Shown here one piece after another: positions 1-27,213 of a stretch of DNA of 64,000 nucleotides. The DNA comes from Bolinopsis microptera (Eukaryota; Ctenophora; Tentaculata; Lobata; Bolinopsidae). A model generated the notes under the pieces. It did no database searches. It was given only the letters and a program-made list of their open reading frames with translations, and was not told the DNA's origin. Position numbers and translations under genes: made by a program. The stretch's first letter is position 1. Every line of letters begins with the position of its first letter. The DNA lies in assembly GCF_026151205.1 (NCBI RefSeq), contig NC_087079.1, positions 7,618,635-7,682,634 of the forward strand, given 5' to 3'.

Positions 1-1104
1 TATGTAGTCGATATTGGTATCTAACACTAACACAATAATCGATGTTTTCTGGTAAAACTGAAATAAACCCGTTTTTAAATTCAAAAATTGACATTTATTC
101 AAACTCCAAGAAAAATTATTATGAATTATCCTAACTATGCTTATAGTGTATTGGCTTGCAATGAAAGATGACGCTCAATAGGTTAGTGAATGTTACTCCA
201 GTAGAACAACAATAACTCATAATCAAAGCTAAAGACTTATTCGTAACATGTGTATTATTTACCTTACTCGTTAATGTCATTGCGGGTTAAATTATGACCG
301 TTAAAAATATTGACCGAAAAACCGCCACATTTTGACGATCATGATTTTAATTGCAACTTGAAACTCTCCGATTACCAAAAGAAAATTGCTGATTGATTCG
401 AATATCCCAGATTTTTGGCACCATTCTTGGTTCATCTTCATTTATTACTCTAATTCTGTATAATTTTAATTCTAGAATCTAGCCGACCAAATTAGTCAGA
501 AGCTACTAAATAAAACCAACTCTTGAAAACCCAAAATCATGCCTAGCTCTATCATTTATCACATTATCATTAAATAATAACGACTAATTGTCCGTGCCAT
601 TGTTATTTTATTCCAAGTCTGAAGTCCGTCATGCTAAATTGTTTCAACATGATCACTGATGATCTAAAAGCATCCTCTCGGAGAGAGCTGAGAAAGCTGA
701 TACCACGGTTACCGTCCATTAGTCGCATCAAGTAACCTTATCTCTACCCGTGTTTACCTTTCACCTTATTAGATTTTCACATATTACCACAATTCAATAA
801 TTAAATCTGGTGTCTCGTTAATTCCGCACGTGCGGGCACCCCAAAGTAATGTAAAGGAATGTTGTTGGGGGAAGGAATGTTACTTGCAGGCCTGTAGCGC
901 AGATAATCCTGGCAATGTAATCTTATGATCTCCCTGTTTTCACGCTATGAACAAGTGATAAAATACACGTTAAGTGTATAAAATACACGTTAAGTTCCTA
1001 ATTATTGTGTCCCTCAACTTTTGAGTTAAACTTTTTCTGTTTTCTCATTTATTTACAAATTTTGTGCGATGAGCCTAGCTCACAATCTCGCATGAATCTT
1101 GACC
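1..1104. other. AT-rich sequence without recognisable gene
   Basis: No exon with homology-like content, no long open frame and no clear transposon ends were seen on either strand. The upstream exons expected for the NTH1 gene, whose first visible exon is at 3488, were looked for here and not found; they probably lie left of the window. Confidence 0.5.
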
Positions 1105-1526
1105 TGGGCCCTGATTTGGTGTGTATTTAAGATAAGGGCGGGTGTATGGGCCCTGATTTGGTGTGTATATAAGATAAGGGCGGGTGTATGGGCCCTGATT
1201 TGGTGTGTATATAAGATAAGGGCGGGTGTATGGGCCCTGATTTGGTGTGTATATAAGATAAGAGCGGGTGTATGGGCCCTGATTTGGTGTGTATATAAGA
1301 TAAGGGCGGGTGTATGGGCCCTGATTTGGTGTGTATATAAGATAAGGGCGGGTGTATGGGCCCTGATTTGGTGTGTATATAAGATAAGGGCGGGTGTATG
1401 GGCCCTGATTTGGTGTGTATATAAGATAAGGGCGGGTGTATGGGCCCTGATTTGGTGTGTATATAAGATAAGAGCGGGTGTATGGGCCCTGATTTGGTGT
1501 GTATATAAGATAAGAGCGGGTGTATG
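1105..1526 (+). repeat. 42-bp minisatellite, 10 copies, with TATA-like core
   Basis: Ten nearly identical 42-bp units start every 42 bases from 1105. Each carries GGGCCC, TATATAAG (TATTTAAG in the first unit) and GGGCGGG. Because 42 is a multiple of three, an open frame of 14-residue repeats runs through, but this is a by-product of the repeat and is not called as a gene. The regular TATA-like plus GC-box-like spacing is odd for a neutral satellite. Confidence 0.95.
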
Positions 1527-3487
1527 CAGAGAGCGATCAGTTAGGGACAGGGATTAGAAGAATCGTTGTAACCGAGTTAAGTGTGACTGGTAGGGGGAGA
1601 CGAGGCGAGACGGTATTTCTGGTAGCTCCACCTTTTTCTTCATTTCTTCATATTACGGGAATTTATATCACAAAAATAGACAGAAATGTATTTTTCTCCC
1701 TCGCACATTTACACTGAACGACAGTTTTATAATTATCCGGGTAAACGGTGGAAGTTTACAGTGGAAGATAGTGTAAAATGGTATTACACTTAAGATAACC
1801 TGTTAATTACCAGTTTACCTTGTCTACTTTACCTTGTCTACCCTGCTATATCTCCCAATCTCATTACCCCAGATATTTCTACCGTGTCTAGATATCACAT
1901 ATTAACACGACTTTATGATTTTATGATAATAAGATTGTGCAACTTTCACCCGGGTGTTGTACCGGGAATATTCATGGTTCTGGGTAGGATTGGAAGGTTT
2001 ACCTGAGTCTCAGAACTTGCTAGAGAAAGCCACTTAGTGACAGTCTTATTTAATGCGAACGATAATGAAATGTATAGTAGTAGTAATAATATGGGATATG
2101 ATATAGAATTTAATAGTGAGTTCTATTAAAACTGGTTCCATTAAATGTGGTAAAACCTCACATGATCACGTGACTAGAACTGCTAGTCACGTGATAATGT
2201 GACTAGAACTGCTAGTCACACCTCGCCTACCCGACTTGTATTATTTTAGTATCTTTTAGTAATATTATATACTAGTATAATCAATCTAACCCATCATTAA
2301 TTTAATGTATATTATAACTGATGAGTTTAGCCATTCGAATTATTGTGATTTAAACGATTCTCACCACACGTTCCTTAAGATAATTAACATGAGTAAAACC
2401 GGCATAAATTATGTCGTAACCGTTTATATGAGTTTATGTATAATTATGTATGTATATTATGTAATTATGATTATAAATTTAACATAAACTTTAGAGCTCC
2501 ACTTTTATAAGACCTTTGTATATAAAACCTTTCTTATAAAACATAATTTTGGGTTCTTTGTACTGGTATTAGAGCTGATCACGTGATAACAGACAAAAAC
2601 AGCGTTTTAAGAAAAGTACTCTAGGCAAAAATTTGAACATTTCTCCATTTAAAAAGCCAAATTATAAGTATAGAGTTAAGTTATTGAATTTAAAATGCCC
2701 TTTTATTCCTTATTTACAATACACGCCCACTGATATAGTGATATATTATTTATATATACACTGATATATTTCACAAAAACTAAAAAAACAAATACCACAG
2801 TTATATAGGTCCGATCAATCACTGGAAATACTTAATACACGGGGCTCCTGTGTATTGACAGAGATATTATAATTTGTAATTAATAGTAAATTTGAGTACT
2901 TAAGTTCTGGAGAGAGTAGTTTACGATTGCATATTATATTATAATAATGATATTAAATAAGAATAAAGTACCTCTAAACGGTTAATTAATTCATTTCCAA
3001 AGTTCTATAATAAATTATTTCCGTACTTACGCTTTCTCCTTACTCAAACATTACTGTTAAATGTAAAAACTTGTCCATCTTTCTTATTGTACATAGCAAC
3101 TTACCAAGTGCACAACTCTGATAGAACGAATATCGGCTAGTGGTGCGGAAAAGTGCGACCCCGCATCAACTACACGTATATGTCACCTCTCATTACGCTT
3201 ATTGAGGCTCGGCCGGTGGAGTCATCGCTATATAAATGTGTCTGCTCCGGTAATTTCCGGTTTTTGTGATGACGAAAATAAGCAACAATTTTCTCCTTCA
3301 TTTTCGCCACATATCTGAGAAATTCCAGAAGCTAAAATCACGGGTGAAAATAGCGATGTCGCCAAAATCTTTAAAATTTAAACGCCATTAATGTAATAAC
3401 TTAATAATCAAAATGTTTAAAATTTCAAAACCATTAATGTATTCATCAAAATGTTTAAAAACATAACTTAATCTCTATTATTTGCAG
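1527..3487. other. AT-rich intron or intergenic sequence
   Basis: No exon recognised. It ends with the splice acceptor TTTGCAG at 3481-3487 that opens the first visible NTH1 exon, so at least its right part is probably intronic. Two tandem hairpins lie at 2165-2219. Confidence 0.5.
2165..2219. repeat. two tandem copies of a perfect hairpin
   Basis: Positions 2165-2195 form a hairpin with stem ATCACGTGACTAG, loop AACTG and the exact reverse complement. A shortened copy with the same loop follows at 2199-2219 (stem GTGACTAG). Both stems match perfectly; the first contains the E-box CACGTG in each arm. Confidence 0.85.
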
Positions 3488-18759
<15,272 letters not shown>

Positions 18760-20030
18760 GATAGCGGGGAACGCGGGATGCAGGGTTATTGTACATTTGT
18801 TAACCAGGGTGTGGGAGCAAGGTTGTTTTAGTATTTTGCTCGCATTGCTATGATTTGCCGTGGTTTTAATACAGCAGATTGAGATTTATGCAAGGCGTGA
18901 TTTTCGATCCAACGAATTTTGGTTTAATACATTTATTTAGAATTTTATTTTTCTATACCGGTTGATGAAAATTAATTATTATATTATTATTTAGTTTTAT
19001 TATCAAATCAATTGGTTGGATTTTCTCGTTTAGGAGACAAGCTAACGATCGTATTATCATCAAACAAATGAAGTTTTGGGAGTTTGAATGTTTACAGTGT
19101 CATATTCAACAACTTCTATAAGTATACCTAGTATATGATATACATGGTGGTTTGATGCTAATTAATTAATTGATTCATTATCATTATGTTGAATTCTATA
19201 AATCGCCATTGATATTAAATCGATTTTCTTCCTTAAATCCTAACACAAATCAAAACATTAAATGTTATATATATTTTTTTCGTCAACGTTTTGCTACTTC
19301 GTTATATCGTCATAAATACTGCATGCTCGATTATATTGCATTTGCCAGTATTTCTATAATTTTGATTACGTGGTTCCATTTGAAAATACCTTGCTACTTT
19401 GAGGTGCGTTATACTCGATAAAGTAAGATATTTGGGCGCCATGAGAATTGTTGTCTGAACAAAGTCCCAAGAATATAGTCACTTATGTTTGGGCACTAAT
19501 ATTTTACGCTAATATTATGTAGTGAAGATATGTATGATCGGTTGAAGTTGCATTGTCAGTTTGTAAATGTTGCTTATGTAAGTTGGGAGTGTATTCGAAA
19601 TTCCGTTCTTTGGAACTTTTCGTGGCGAGGAATTTCTTAGATTTGTTTCATATAAAATATGAAGCTTGTTGTTTGAATTTGTAATAAAAAACTTCCACTT
19701 TGAATATCATGATAGTACGCGATGTTTCATTAACTTTCAACTTTTACTTAAACTTTAGAAAGCTGTAAAACAGTATGTAAATGAAATGTGTGAGTAAGAA
19801 TTGTAAATGGAAATGAACCATGTTTTAATAATTTTGCTAATTCATGTACTTTCATATACAAAAACAAAAGTATCTTTAATTGTTAATTTTACATCAAACT
19901 TAAATTTCTTGCGTTTGGTTAGGGACTAGGGAGCGTTCACATATATGACGTCAGCAAGATTTTAGCCAATTCCACTGAAAGCATTGTAATTGTATCACGT
20001 CTTGGGTCATTTTTATTTCATTCAGTGTCT
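18760..20030 (+). other. NTH1 3' untranslated region and following spacer
   Basis: No second gene was seen. An AATAAA at 19683-19688, about 920 bases after the stop, is a plausible poly(A) signal. GGGACTAGGGAGCGTTCACA at 19921-19940 resembles a motif also present near 48610 and 52190, perhaps ends of an old DNA transposon family. Confidence 0.5.
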
Positions 20031-20760
20031 GGGTGAAAGTCACAATACTTATACAGCCGCGCACTCGTGCGTTGATTCACGATGTCAATCCTTCGCATCT
20101 CGCCGATCTATGGTTGCGACACGATGCGCGGCCCAGTAGTGCATCGCGCTACAAACTCGTGCGCGGCGGGCCTGTAACGAAAGCATTCACATGGCCATGT
20201 GTATACGCGTACTTCGTGACGCGCTTGCTCTAACCAGAGCCCTCTCGCTTGCAGTAGCGCGCGACCGAAACAAGCACGTCTGCGTCACACAGTACGCGTA
20301 TACACATGGCTATGTGAAGTGACGCGCTACTGCAATTAATTATATATTCGTAAAATATTTGTTCCATATATTAGTCGACGAGTCCAACTCGGCGCGCGTC
20401 CTGGTAGGTTAAAAACCTACAATACTGCACGCGAGAGTGCTCTGGTTAGAGCAATCGAAAGCACACTCCCCAAATTGCGCGCATTCAGTATTTGCATTTC
20501 AGTAACTTCATAAATCATTGTCATACTTTGTATGACCCGCCGCGCACTAGTATAACCCGCCATATATCGTTAATTAAAACGCGATACACGTTTTATCACA
20601 ATGAAACAACCGTGGGGGTCACGAGTCCAACTCGGCGCGCATCCTGATAGGTTGTATACCTACAATACAAATAAATCGATATGTGTAGCGCTATATTGCA
20701 CTTTTGAGCCGCGCCGCGCATCTTCAGTAGATCGGCGAGATTTTGCATTCATTTGATAAT
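20030..20760. repeat. GC-rich foldback repeat family, several units
   Basis: CpG-rich sequence in an AT-rich background. The segment TTCACATGGCCATGTGTATA at 20189 recurs inverted near 20278-20325, forming a large imperfect palindrome. ACGAGTCCAACTCGGCGCGC near 20378 recurs near 20621, each followed by a TAGGTT...AACCTA or TAGGTTGTATACCTA hairpin. Related pieces occur at 21040-21165, 57660-57990, 58600-58760 and 59220-59440, so this is a dispersed non-autonomous family. No coding capacity. Confidence 0.8.
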
Positions 20761-21037
20761 GTGGATTGTCGGATCAAGCTCAATTTTATAGAATTGTGTT
20801 TGGCCTTTGGCCATTCGAATAACGTTTGTCCTGAAAAAAAATTAAAACTGTTATAGCTCCTCATATGACCGAAATATGAAACATAACGAGTTTATTCAAT
20901 AAAACAAATATTTAATAAAACAAATATTTGTTTTTACTGCACAATCAAACAATATCAATAATAAATAAATCAGGGGAGGTTTGAAAAGGTTTCAAGTGCC
21001 GAAGGCCACTGCTTATCTTTAGGATTTGAGAGTGACC

Positions 21038-21165
21038 TTTGATTCACGATGTCAATCCTTCGCAGCTCGGTGAGGCACAGTGGTGCATCTCGCCGATCTA
21101 CCGAAGGTTGCGAGAAGCATTATTTGATGCGCGCGCGACCCAGTAGTGCATCGCGCTACAAGAGT
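21038..21165 (+). repeat. second copy of the dispersed GATTCACGATG repeat
   Basis: GATTCACGATGTCAATCCTT near 21041 matches 20074 and, inverted, a copy near 58670-58760 interrupted by a MITE. Both + copies finish at AGTAGTGCATCGCGCTACAA. Nearby, a further direct repeat (CACTGCTTATCTTTAGGATT) occurs near 21008 and 21366. Confidence 0.8.
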
Positions 21166-21907
21166 GACCTGTGCTTGAAACCCCCTCAACCATCCACTAG
21201 TACGTCAATATACTTATTATACCAAAGGGAACAGTCCTAGGAGACCAAGCTAGGCTGGACATTTCTGCAAGATCGATTTGGAATGCTTCAGTGTTCAGAG
21301 AGGGCATCTTTTGATGTAAGGGTATTTCATGCCCCAGCCCACTCCAATGCAAGCAAATTGATCCCAGCCACTGCTTATCTTTAGGATTTGAGTGTGACCT
21401 GTGCTTGAAACCCCCTCAACCATCCACTACGTCAATATAATACTTATTATACAAATATAGAAAAATATAATTATCTAAGCTAAAATTGCTTATTGGTCTA
21501 GTTTGGTGACATAAGTAAAATACAATTTTTTAAGTAAAATACCATTTTTATTTTCCACAGAAGAATCAATACATATTGAATTATAAATATCCGATAATTC
21601 CATTAATAATCATTAAAAGTTGCTTTGTCATTTGTAAAATCAAAAACGAAAAGCCCCACGCTGCGAAAAGCTGCAAAAAGCTGCGAAAAGCCCCACGCGC
21701 TGAACGCGTGCGGCATTTTTTTCTGCAGCTGCCTAGCTTCAAGCTTGTAGCCGCTAACATCAAAGCCGCCGCGCGCGCCCAGTTGCCAGTGCTGGGGTGC
21801 ATTCTCATTAACAATTAAACTTGGTCAAAGATATTTACATACAATTCCTAAATTAAGTCAATAATCATGTTAATATGAGTATTCAACACTACTCGACAAC
21901 AAATATT

Positions 21908-22056
21908 TGCCGGCCCATCAACGATTCAGTCGCCGAAACAAAAATCAAATGTTTGCTTTTTCGTTTCGGAGACTGTTTGTACTATATCCGACTAATCACA
22001 CTTTATAATGGCTAAAATACAAAGTAAAAAGATTTTCCTCGATGGGCCGGCATTCG
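21908..22056. repeat. short inverted-repeat element
   Basis: TGCCGGCCCATC near 21908 is the reverse complement of GATGGGCCGGCA near 22040, about 150 bases apart, and the interior contains another imperfect hairpin built from CCGAAACAAAAA and TTTTTCGTTTCGG. It is probably a small MITE; no target duplication was confirmed. The remaining spacer from 22057 to 22892 shows no gene. Confidence 0.55.
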
Positions 22057-22892
22057 CAACCGCGAAACGTTTTGAGTACGACAAACGATGACACCACCAC
22101 CAGCCGTTAATTGAGTCCATGGGTGACGGGATAAAGTTAAAGTAAGATGTGTAATTTCATATTGCCTATCACCTATCACCTAAGTTACTTTGCACATACT
22201 GCTTCTAGTTACACGATAGCGATCTCAGTTCCCAATAACGTGTGACCCAACAGAGGGGATTGTGGAAGGACACGTACATTTTTCATTAACACGTGCCCTG
22301 ATTACCCCCTCGACTCCGTTGAGCTACTATACGGGGAACGTTGACCGCCAGTCTGTAGTCAGATCGTTAATAATAATAATCCTGTTAATAAATTATACTT
22401 TAAAATTGGTTGCCGGGTGATGGTGTCAGTGAGAGACGTTAAGTTAGGTGAACATTGGTACAAAAATATAATAATCTAGCAGTTTATCTCAAAGTTAAAA
22501 TCACTATTTGTTAAAGTATACAAACAGTTCTATTCAAAAGAACAAAGTCCGAGAGCAGAGAGAAGATTTGGAGACTATACACGCATATGTGGGGCTTAAA
22601 TTTGGTATTAGTAATTTTAGGGTTCGACCGAAAATGTTGGTCGGTTGGTTCATAGGGAGCAGTCACTGTCATTAGAATTATCAGATTAGGAGCAACAATT
22701 AGAATCAAATTGGACATATTGTGTATTGTGTATTGTGAAATCAGTGAAACCTAGAATGGCGGTAAAATGCTAGCAGCTAGCGCGCCTTGTTATGCGCGCT
22801 AACATACTAGCTGCTGAAAATAAAGAAGTATATGCATGATAATGTCGTTTGGCGGCAGCGCCTGTCGATACCTGGATTATATTGTGTTTAAC

Positions 22893-24073
22893 TTAGAATT
22901 CAGTGAAATTTTGGTCATTCCATTCAGCACCATACCTGTTTTGGGCATTCATCAATGACTTTTGTAATTTATTCTTAACAGAAGAACAAGAGGAATTAAA
23001 ATTAAATGAGCCAATTTTACAAAACTCATTCCACAGCCACGCTGATTTATAGATGAATTGTTTAGTTGGAGAAGGTGTGATTAACATATTGTCTTTCCTA
23101 TGGGATATGGTGAACAAAGAGAACATTGAAATTGGTACTCTTGTCTTAATTATCTTAAAAAATTCCATTAGGCAACGTAGTCTATATAGGTTCTCTACAG
23201 CTAGTAATTTATGTTTTGCAAATAGAGGTTTGGTAGACTCCTTAACATAAAAATCGCAACCCAAACGTTGGGAGCCGAACGGTCTAACTCTAGCACATGT
23301 TTTGAATTTGTCTACATACCTTTTATGGTCTCCGAATAGAATTCTTATACATTTCTTCTGAGTAATAAATAGTGGTTTTAACTGGATATTAGGAATACCT
23401 CCCCACACAGAAATAGCAAAACCGAGATGTGATTCAAAGAGAGAATGGTAAATTTGTTTATATAGTGATTCTGGTAAGCATTTCTTAATACGGTAGATAC
23501 GTCCACAAGCACTGCTTAGTTTTTTGTTAAGAGATTGTATGTGTGGTTTCCAACTTAATTTGTCATCAATAATTACTCCAAGGAATTTAGTTTGACTAAC
23601 ACGCTTGATTACCTTGTTATTCATGGATAGGTTTATTTAGTTTCATTGATTTATTAGTTTCATTGGCAATAGCTATCTATATCGGCGTCTAATTCATTAT
23701 TGTTACGTTTATTTGGAGAGAAGTACATGTAACAGCACTTTTTTACATTAATATGTAGTAGGTTTACTATCATGTACTTATTAACAGCCTGCAGTATTTT
23801 GTTAGCCATGTCATATACCTTATCCTTTGAGTCGGCTGCAACAAATATATTAGTGTCGTCAGCAAATAGAACAAATTTACCTAGACTTGTTATATTACAA
23901 ATATCATTTATGTACAGTATGAACAGTAGAGGTCCGAGCACACTCCCTTGGGGGACTCCAAATTCTACAGGTAATTCATCAGATTTTACATCAAGAACGT
24001 CCACAAATTGTTTTCTATTAGATAAATAACTAGAGATAAGATTTAGAGGTGTACTTTTGCTCGTGGGCCTCAT
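22893..24073 (-). pseudogene. LINE reverse transcriptase, truncated and frameshifted
   Basis: Frame one (24073-23660) starts inside the RT palm with FGVPQGSVLGPLLF and FADDTNIFV, the catalytic Asp pair. The next frame (23624-22893) continues with QTKFLGVIIDDKLSW, the usual thumb motif, and a C-terminal domain to a stop at 22893. The switch between them needs a small indel near 23640. The fingers and the first catalytic Asp are absent, so the enzyme could not work. Confidence 0.9.
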
Positions 24074-25014
24074 TACTGACTAGGGGTGATTTGAATATGT
24101 GGAATACAGCGTGATGATGGCTGATGCAAGTACTTATTGATCCAGAGTAAACAGAATTTTCTATGTTGGTAGTGAGTATGTTATCAATGCATGATTGCTT
24201 ACATCCTGGTTTGTGGTGCGTGTAGGTGGAGATTAGAGGTGACAGACCAAGGCCTAATATCAAGTTTTCGAATTCCTGAACAAGTTTGGTGTTTTCATCA
24301 TGTAAATCAATGTTAAAATCGCCAATTAGGTGGACATTATTCTTTGGACATTGTTCAATAATCTTCTTAAGTTCGTTGAGTGCTTCGGTGGAATTTCCAC
24401 TTGGGGGACGATACACTACGCCTACATGGAGGGGTTCATCATGTTGGACGGTTACAAATATAGTTTCTAGATTTTCTGATACCCATGATACGACTCCATT
24501 AAGAGTGTCTTTTATGTATAACGCTACACCACTTCCTTTTACTTTGTTGACATATTTATCTTGATAAAAACGATTATACCCTTCTAAATGGTAAACACTA
24601 CTTTCGTCAATTGTAACATTAGTTTCAGCAAGTCCAATGAATTGGAACTTTCCGGCTATTCTGTCTAACTCCATGGTGAAGGCGTCAAAATTTGTTTTAT
24701 TACCATCAATGTTTTGAAAGATCGTTGAGCAGTTATTTTCAAAGTGCGGTTTCATTAGTATATTAAATTCCTTAAGTGTATAAGACTTACAGTTTTCTAG
24801 CATATCAGAGATTTTCTGAATACAAGGGTCTTCAGAGTCGACCATTACTTTAAAAGGATTGTGTTTAATAGGGATAGAATGTTTACAGTTTGTACAGTAG
24901 AAATTTTCGTTAATTATTTGTCCTTGAGATGACTTGAAGCATTTAGCATGGAGAATTCTATTACAGTTAAAGCATTCAAAGTGGGGAAGCCCTAATCCAA
25001 TACTCTTTTGACAG
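24030..25014 (-). pseudogene. LINE PHD-like finger and APE endonuclease domain
   Basis: After a Cys/His segment (ECFNCNRILHAKCF, FYCTNCKH) come FIGLAETN with the catalytic Glu, VVYRPPSG, HLIGDFNIDL with the Asp-Asn pair, and SCIDNILTTN...SHHHAVF with the terminal catalytic His, so the endonuclease core is complete. It breaks off after the endonuclease at the deletion that removes the start of the RT. The first Cys pair of the finger lies beyond the inserted element, next to 27172. Confidence 0.88.
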
Positions 25015-25249
25015 TAGCCCGGTTCATAAAACAAAAATATTATCCAATAATTACGGCGATAGGCTTATCTGTTGTTCCTTAGGCCAAATAACTACCAAAA
25101 AAATTTTGAAGCTTCAACTCCAACCGGAAACACCCCCACATGCCACGCCCATTTTTTTCATCAATTTTTAACAGGTAAAAATCTTCATATCATCAATTTA
25201 GGCATGAAGGAGTGCTTTTAGTGCTCCAACAGTTTGGGGTCTAATAGTA

Positions 25250-25412
25250 ATGGTAGAAAAAGGTTAACTTTAGTCAAAGTCTCAAGTCTCCACGGCGCTT
25301 GGTTTAGGCGCACCGGATCTCGCGTCTCCGCCTCCGCTGCGTGATTGGTGGCGCCAGAACTAAAGGTCGTAGAGACATGAGACTTCAACTAAAGTTAACC
25401 TTTTCCTACCAT
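25250..25412. repeat. palindrome nested in the left arm
   Basis: ATGGTAGAAAAAGGTTAACT starts an inner inverted repeat that closes with AGTTAACCTTTTCCTACCAT at 25412. Because the arm itself is inverted, an identical palindrome lies at 26766-26928. It may be an older foldback element inside the arm. The loop is GC-rich (GGCGCACCGGATCTCGCGTC). Confidence 0.85.
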
Positions 25413-26189
25413 TTATATTAGAGTAGCACAGATTCATAGCTCTAAACACATTCCTTCATCCTTAAAACGACAATCATATGAATTTTGCCTGTAAAAGTTG
25501 ATATCTTGATGTCAATTAACATCGTAAGCTTTTAAAACTAAAATTAATTAAATGAGTCATAATACTTCACACAATATTTACACACAATATGAAAATATAA
25601 ATACAGGAAGTCTTTTGGATTCCACGTCTCACACCCTGGAACTGTCAGAGGTAAGAACACTAGAACAGTCTTTTATTAATAATCCAACAATCATATTATA
25701 TGAACCTTTTCAGTTGAAACTTCGTTGGTTGCATTGTGTTGCAAAATTTCTTGCATTACAATACTAGTGAAAATAAACATTACTGGGGGAATTTGCCCTC
25801 TTCCAAGCTCTCTTACAATGAAGTCGCATTCCGGAGACTAATGTTTATGAATGAGCAGTCACTGTCGAGAACGAGCTGGTCGAGTATTGGGAATATGCCA
25901 TCTATGGCGTGGAGAATTTCCCCTCTATACCGTGGAGAATTTCCCCTCTTCATGAATCCTACAAGAATTTAACAAGTATTCCCCCATCTTGGAGAGGGAA
26001 TCAGTCCTTCAGCTTCAAGAAATTCAGTTTACAGAAGAGATTCATTTAGATGTTAGATCCATTACTGATAACTTGGTAAAGGAATTAGAACCAGATGCTA
26101 CTTTGTTAGCTAATGCTTGGATATTTATAGTTATTTACTTAACTTTGTCTTGACGTATCAGTAAGAGATTACTGTACCTCGTTATTTAC

Positions 26190-26370
26190 GAAGAAATCAT
26201 CAGACCTTATTAATAGTGATCGGTGACCCTGTCAGTGACGACTGACGAGCTATGAAGGAATCATTGGATCTCATTGATAATGATCCTGTCAGTGACGAGC
26301 TATGAAGGAATTATTGGACCTCATCAATGCTGATCCTATCGGTGACGAGTTATAAAGAAATAAAGACCTC
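26190..26370 (+). repeat. three degenerate ~60-bp tandem units in the element core
   Basis: Units share GAAGGAATNATTGGA, CTCAT and CTGTCAGTGACGAGCTATGA. Each codes, in different frames, for a similar peptide of the form KExLDLIxxDPxxDEL. This hints at a decayed tandem-repeat gene captured in the core, together with a decayed frame near 25970-26150 (ILERESVLQLQEIQFTEE). No family recognised. Confidence 0.55.
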
Positions 26371-27213
26371 ATTTAAATCCTAGTTTGACGAAAATATTCC
26401 TCTGGCAACAAAATTCCTTTTGGCAACGAAGATTAGACAGCTTGCTTGTGAAGACTTGGCGATCCGAAAACCAGGGTACCTAAATCAGAACCTGCTGACT
26501 TCTTTAAAGGATCAGTTCCACTTTCCAGTGCAGGGACCGAGAAAAGTTCAATGTCGAATCCAAGAGACTTCCTGTATTTATATTTTCATATTGTGTGTAA
26601 ATATTGTGTGAAGTATTATGACTCATTTAATTAATTTTAGTTTTAAAAGCTTACGATGTTAATTGACATCAAGATATCAACTTTTACAGGCAAAATTCAT
26701 ATGATTGTCGTTTTAAGGATGAAGGAATGTGTTTAGAGCTATGAATCTGTGCTACTCTAATATAAATGGTAGGAAAAGGTTAACTTTAGTTGAAGTCTCA
26801 TGTCTCTACGACCTTTAGTTCTGGCGCCACCAATCACGCAGCGGAGGCGGAGACGCGAGATCCGGTGCGCCTAAACCAAGCGCCGTGGAGACTTGAGACT
26901 TTGACTAAAGTTAACCTTTTTCTACCATTACTATTAGACCCCAAACTGTTGGAGCACTAAAAGCACTCCTTCATGCCTAAATTGATGATATGAAGATTTT
27001 TACCTGTTAAAAATTGATGAAAAAAATGGGCGTGGCATGTGGGGGTGTTTCCGGTTGGAGTTGAAGCTTCAAAATTTTTTTGGTAGTTATTTGGCCTAAG
27101 GAACAACAGATAAGCCTATCGCCGTAATTATTGGATAATATTTTTGTTTTATGAACCGGGCTATTTGACAGTGATTGCAAATTTCTTTTTGAAGACGATT
27201 AATCATACCTGAT

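Larger units (their letters stand above)
25015..27163. mobile_element. 2,149-bp DNA element with 608-bp inverted arms and 8-bp target duplication
   Basis: Arms at 25015-25622 and 26556-27163 are near-identical reverse complements beginning TAGCCCGG and ending CCGGGCTA. The element is flanked by TTTGACAG at 25007-25014 and 27164-27171, an 8-bp target duplication. Deleting the element and one duplication restores the reading frame of the host LINE through its zinc finger, independent proof of the boundaries. An 8-bp duplication fits hAT or P-like transposases; the family is not settled. The 933-bp core (25623-26555) has no transposase that I recognise, so the element is non-autonomous. A diverged relative of the arm lies at 55068-55240. 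Confidence 0.93.

Noticed and set aside
1099-1557. 152-codon frame of 14-residue repeats
   Set aside because: By-product of a 42-bp satellite whose period is a multiple of three.
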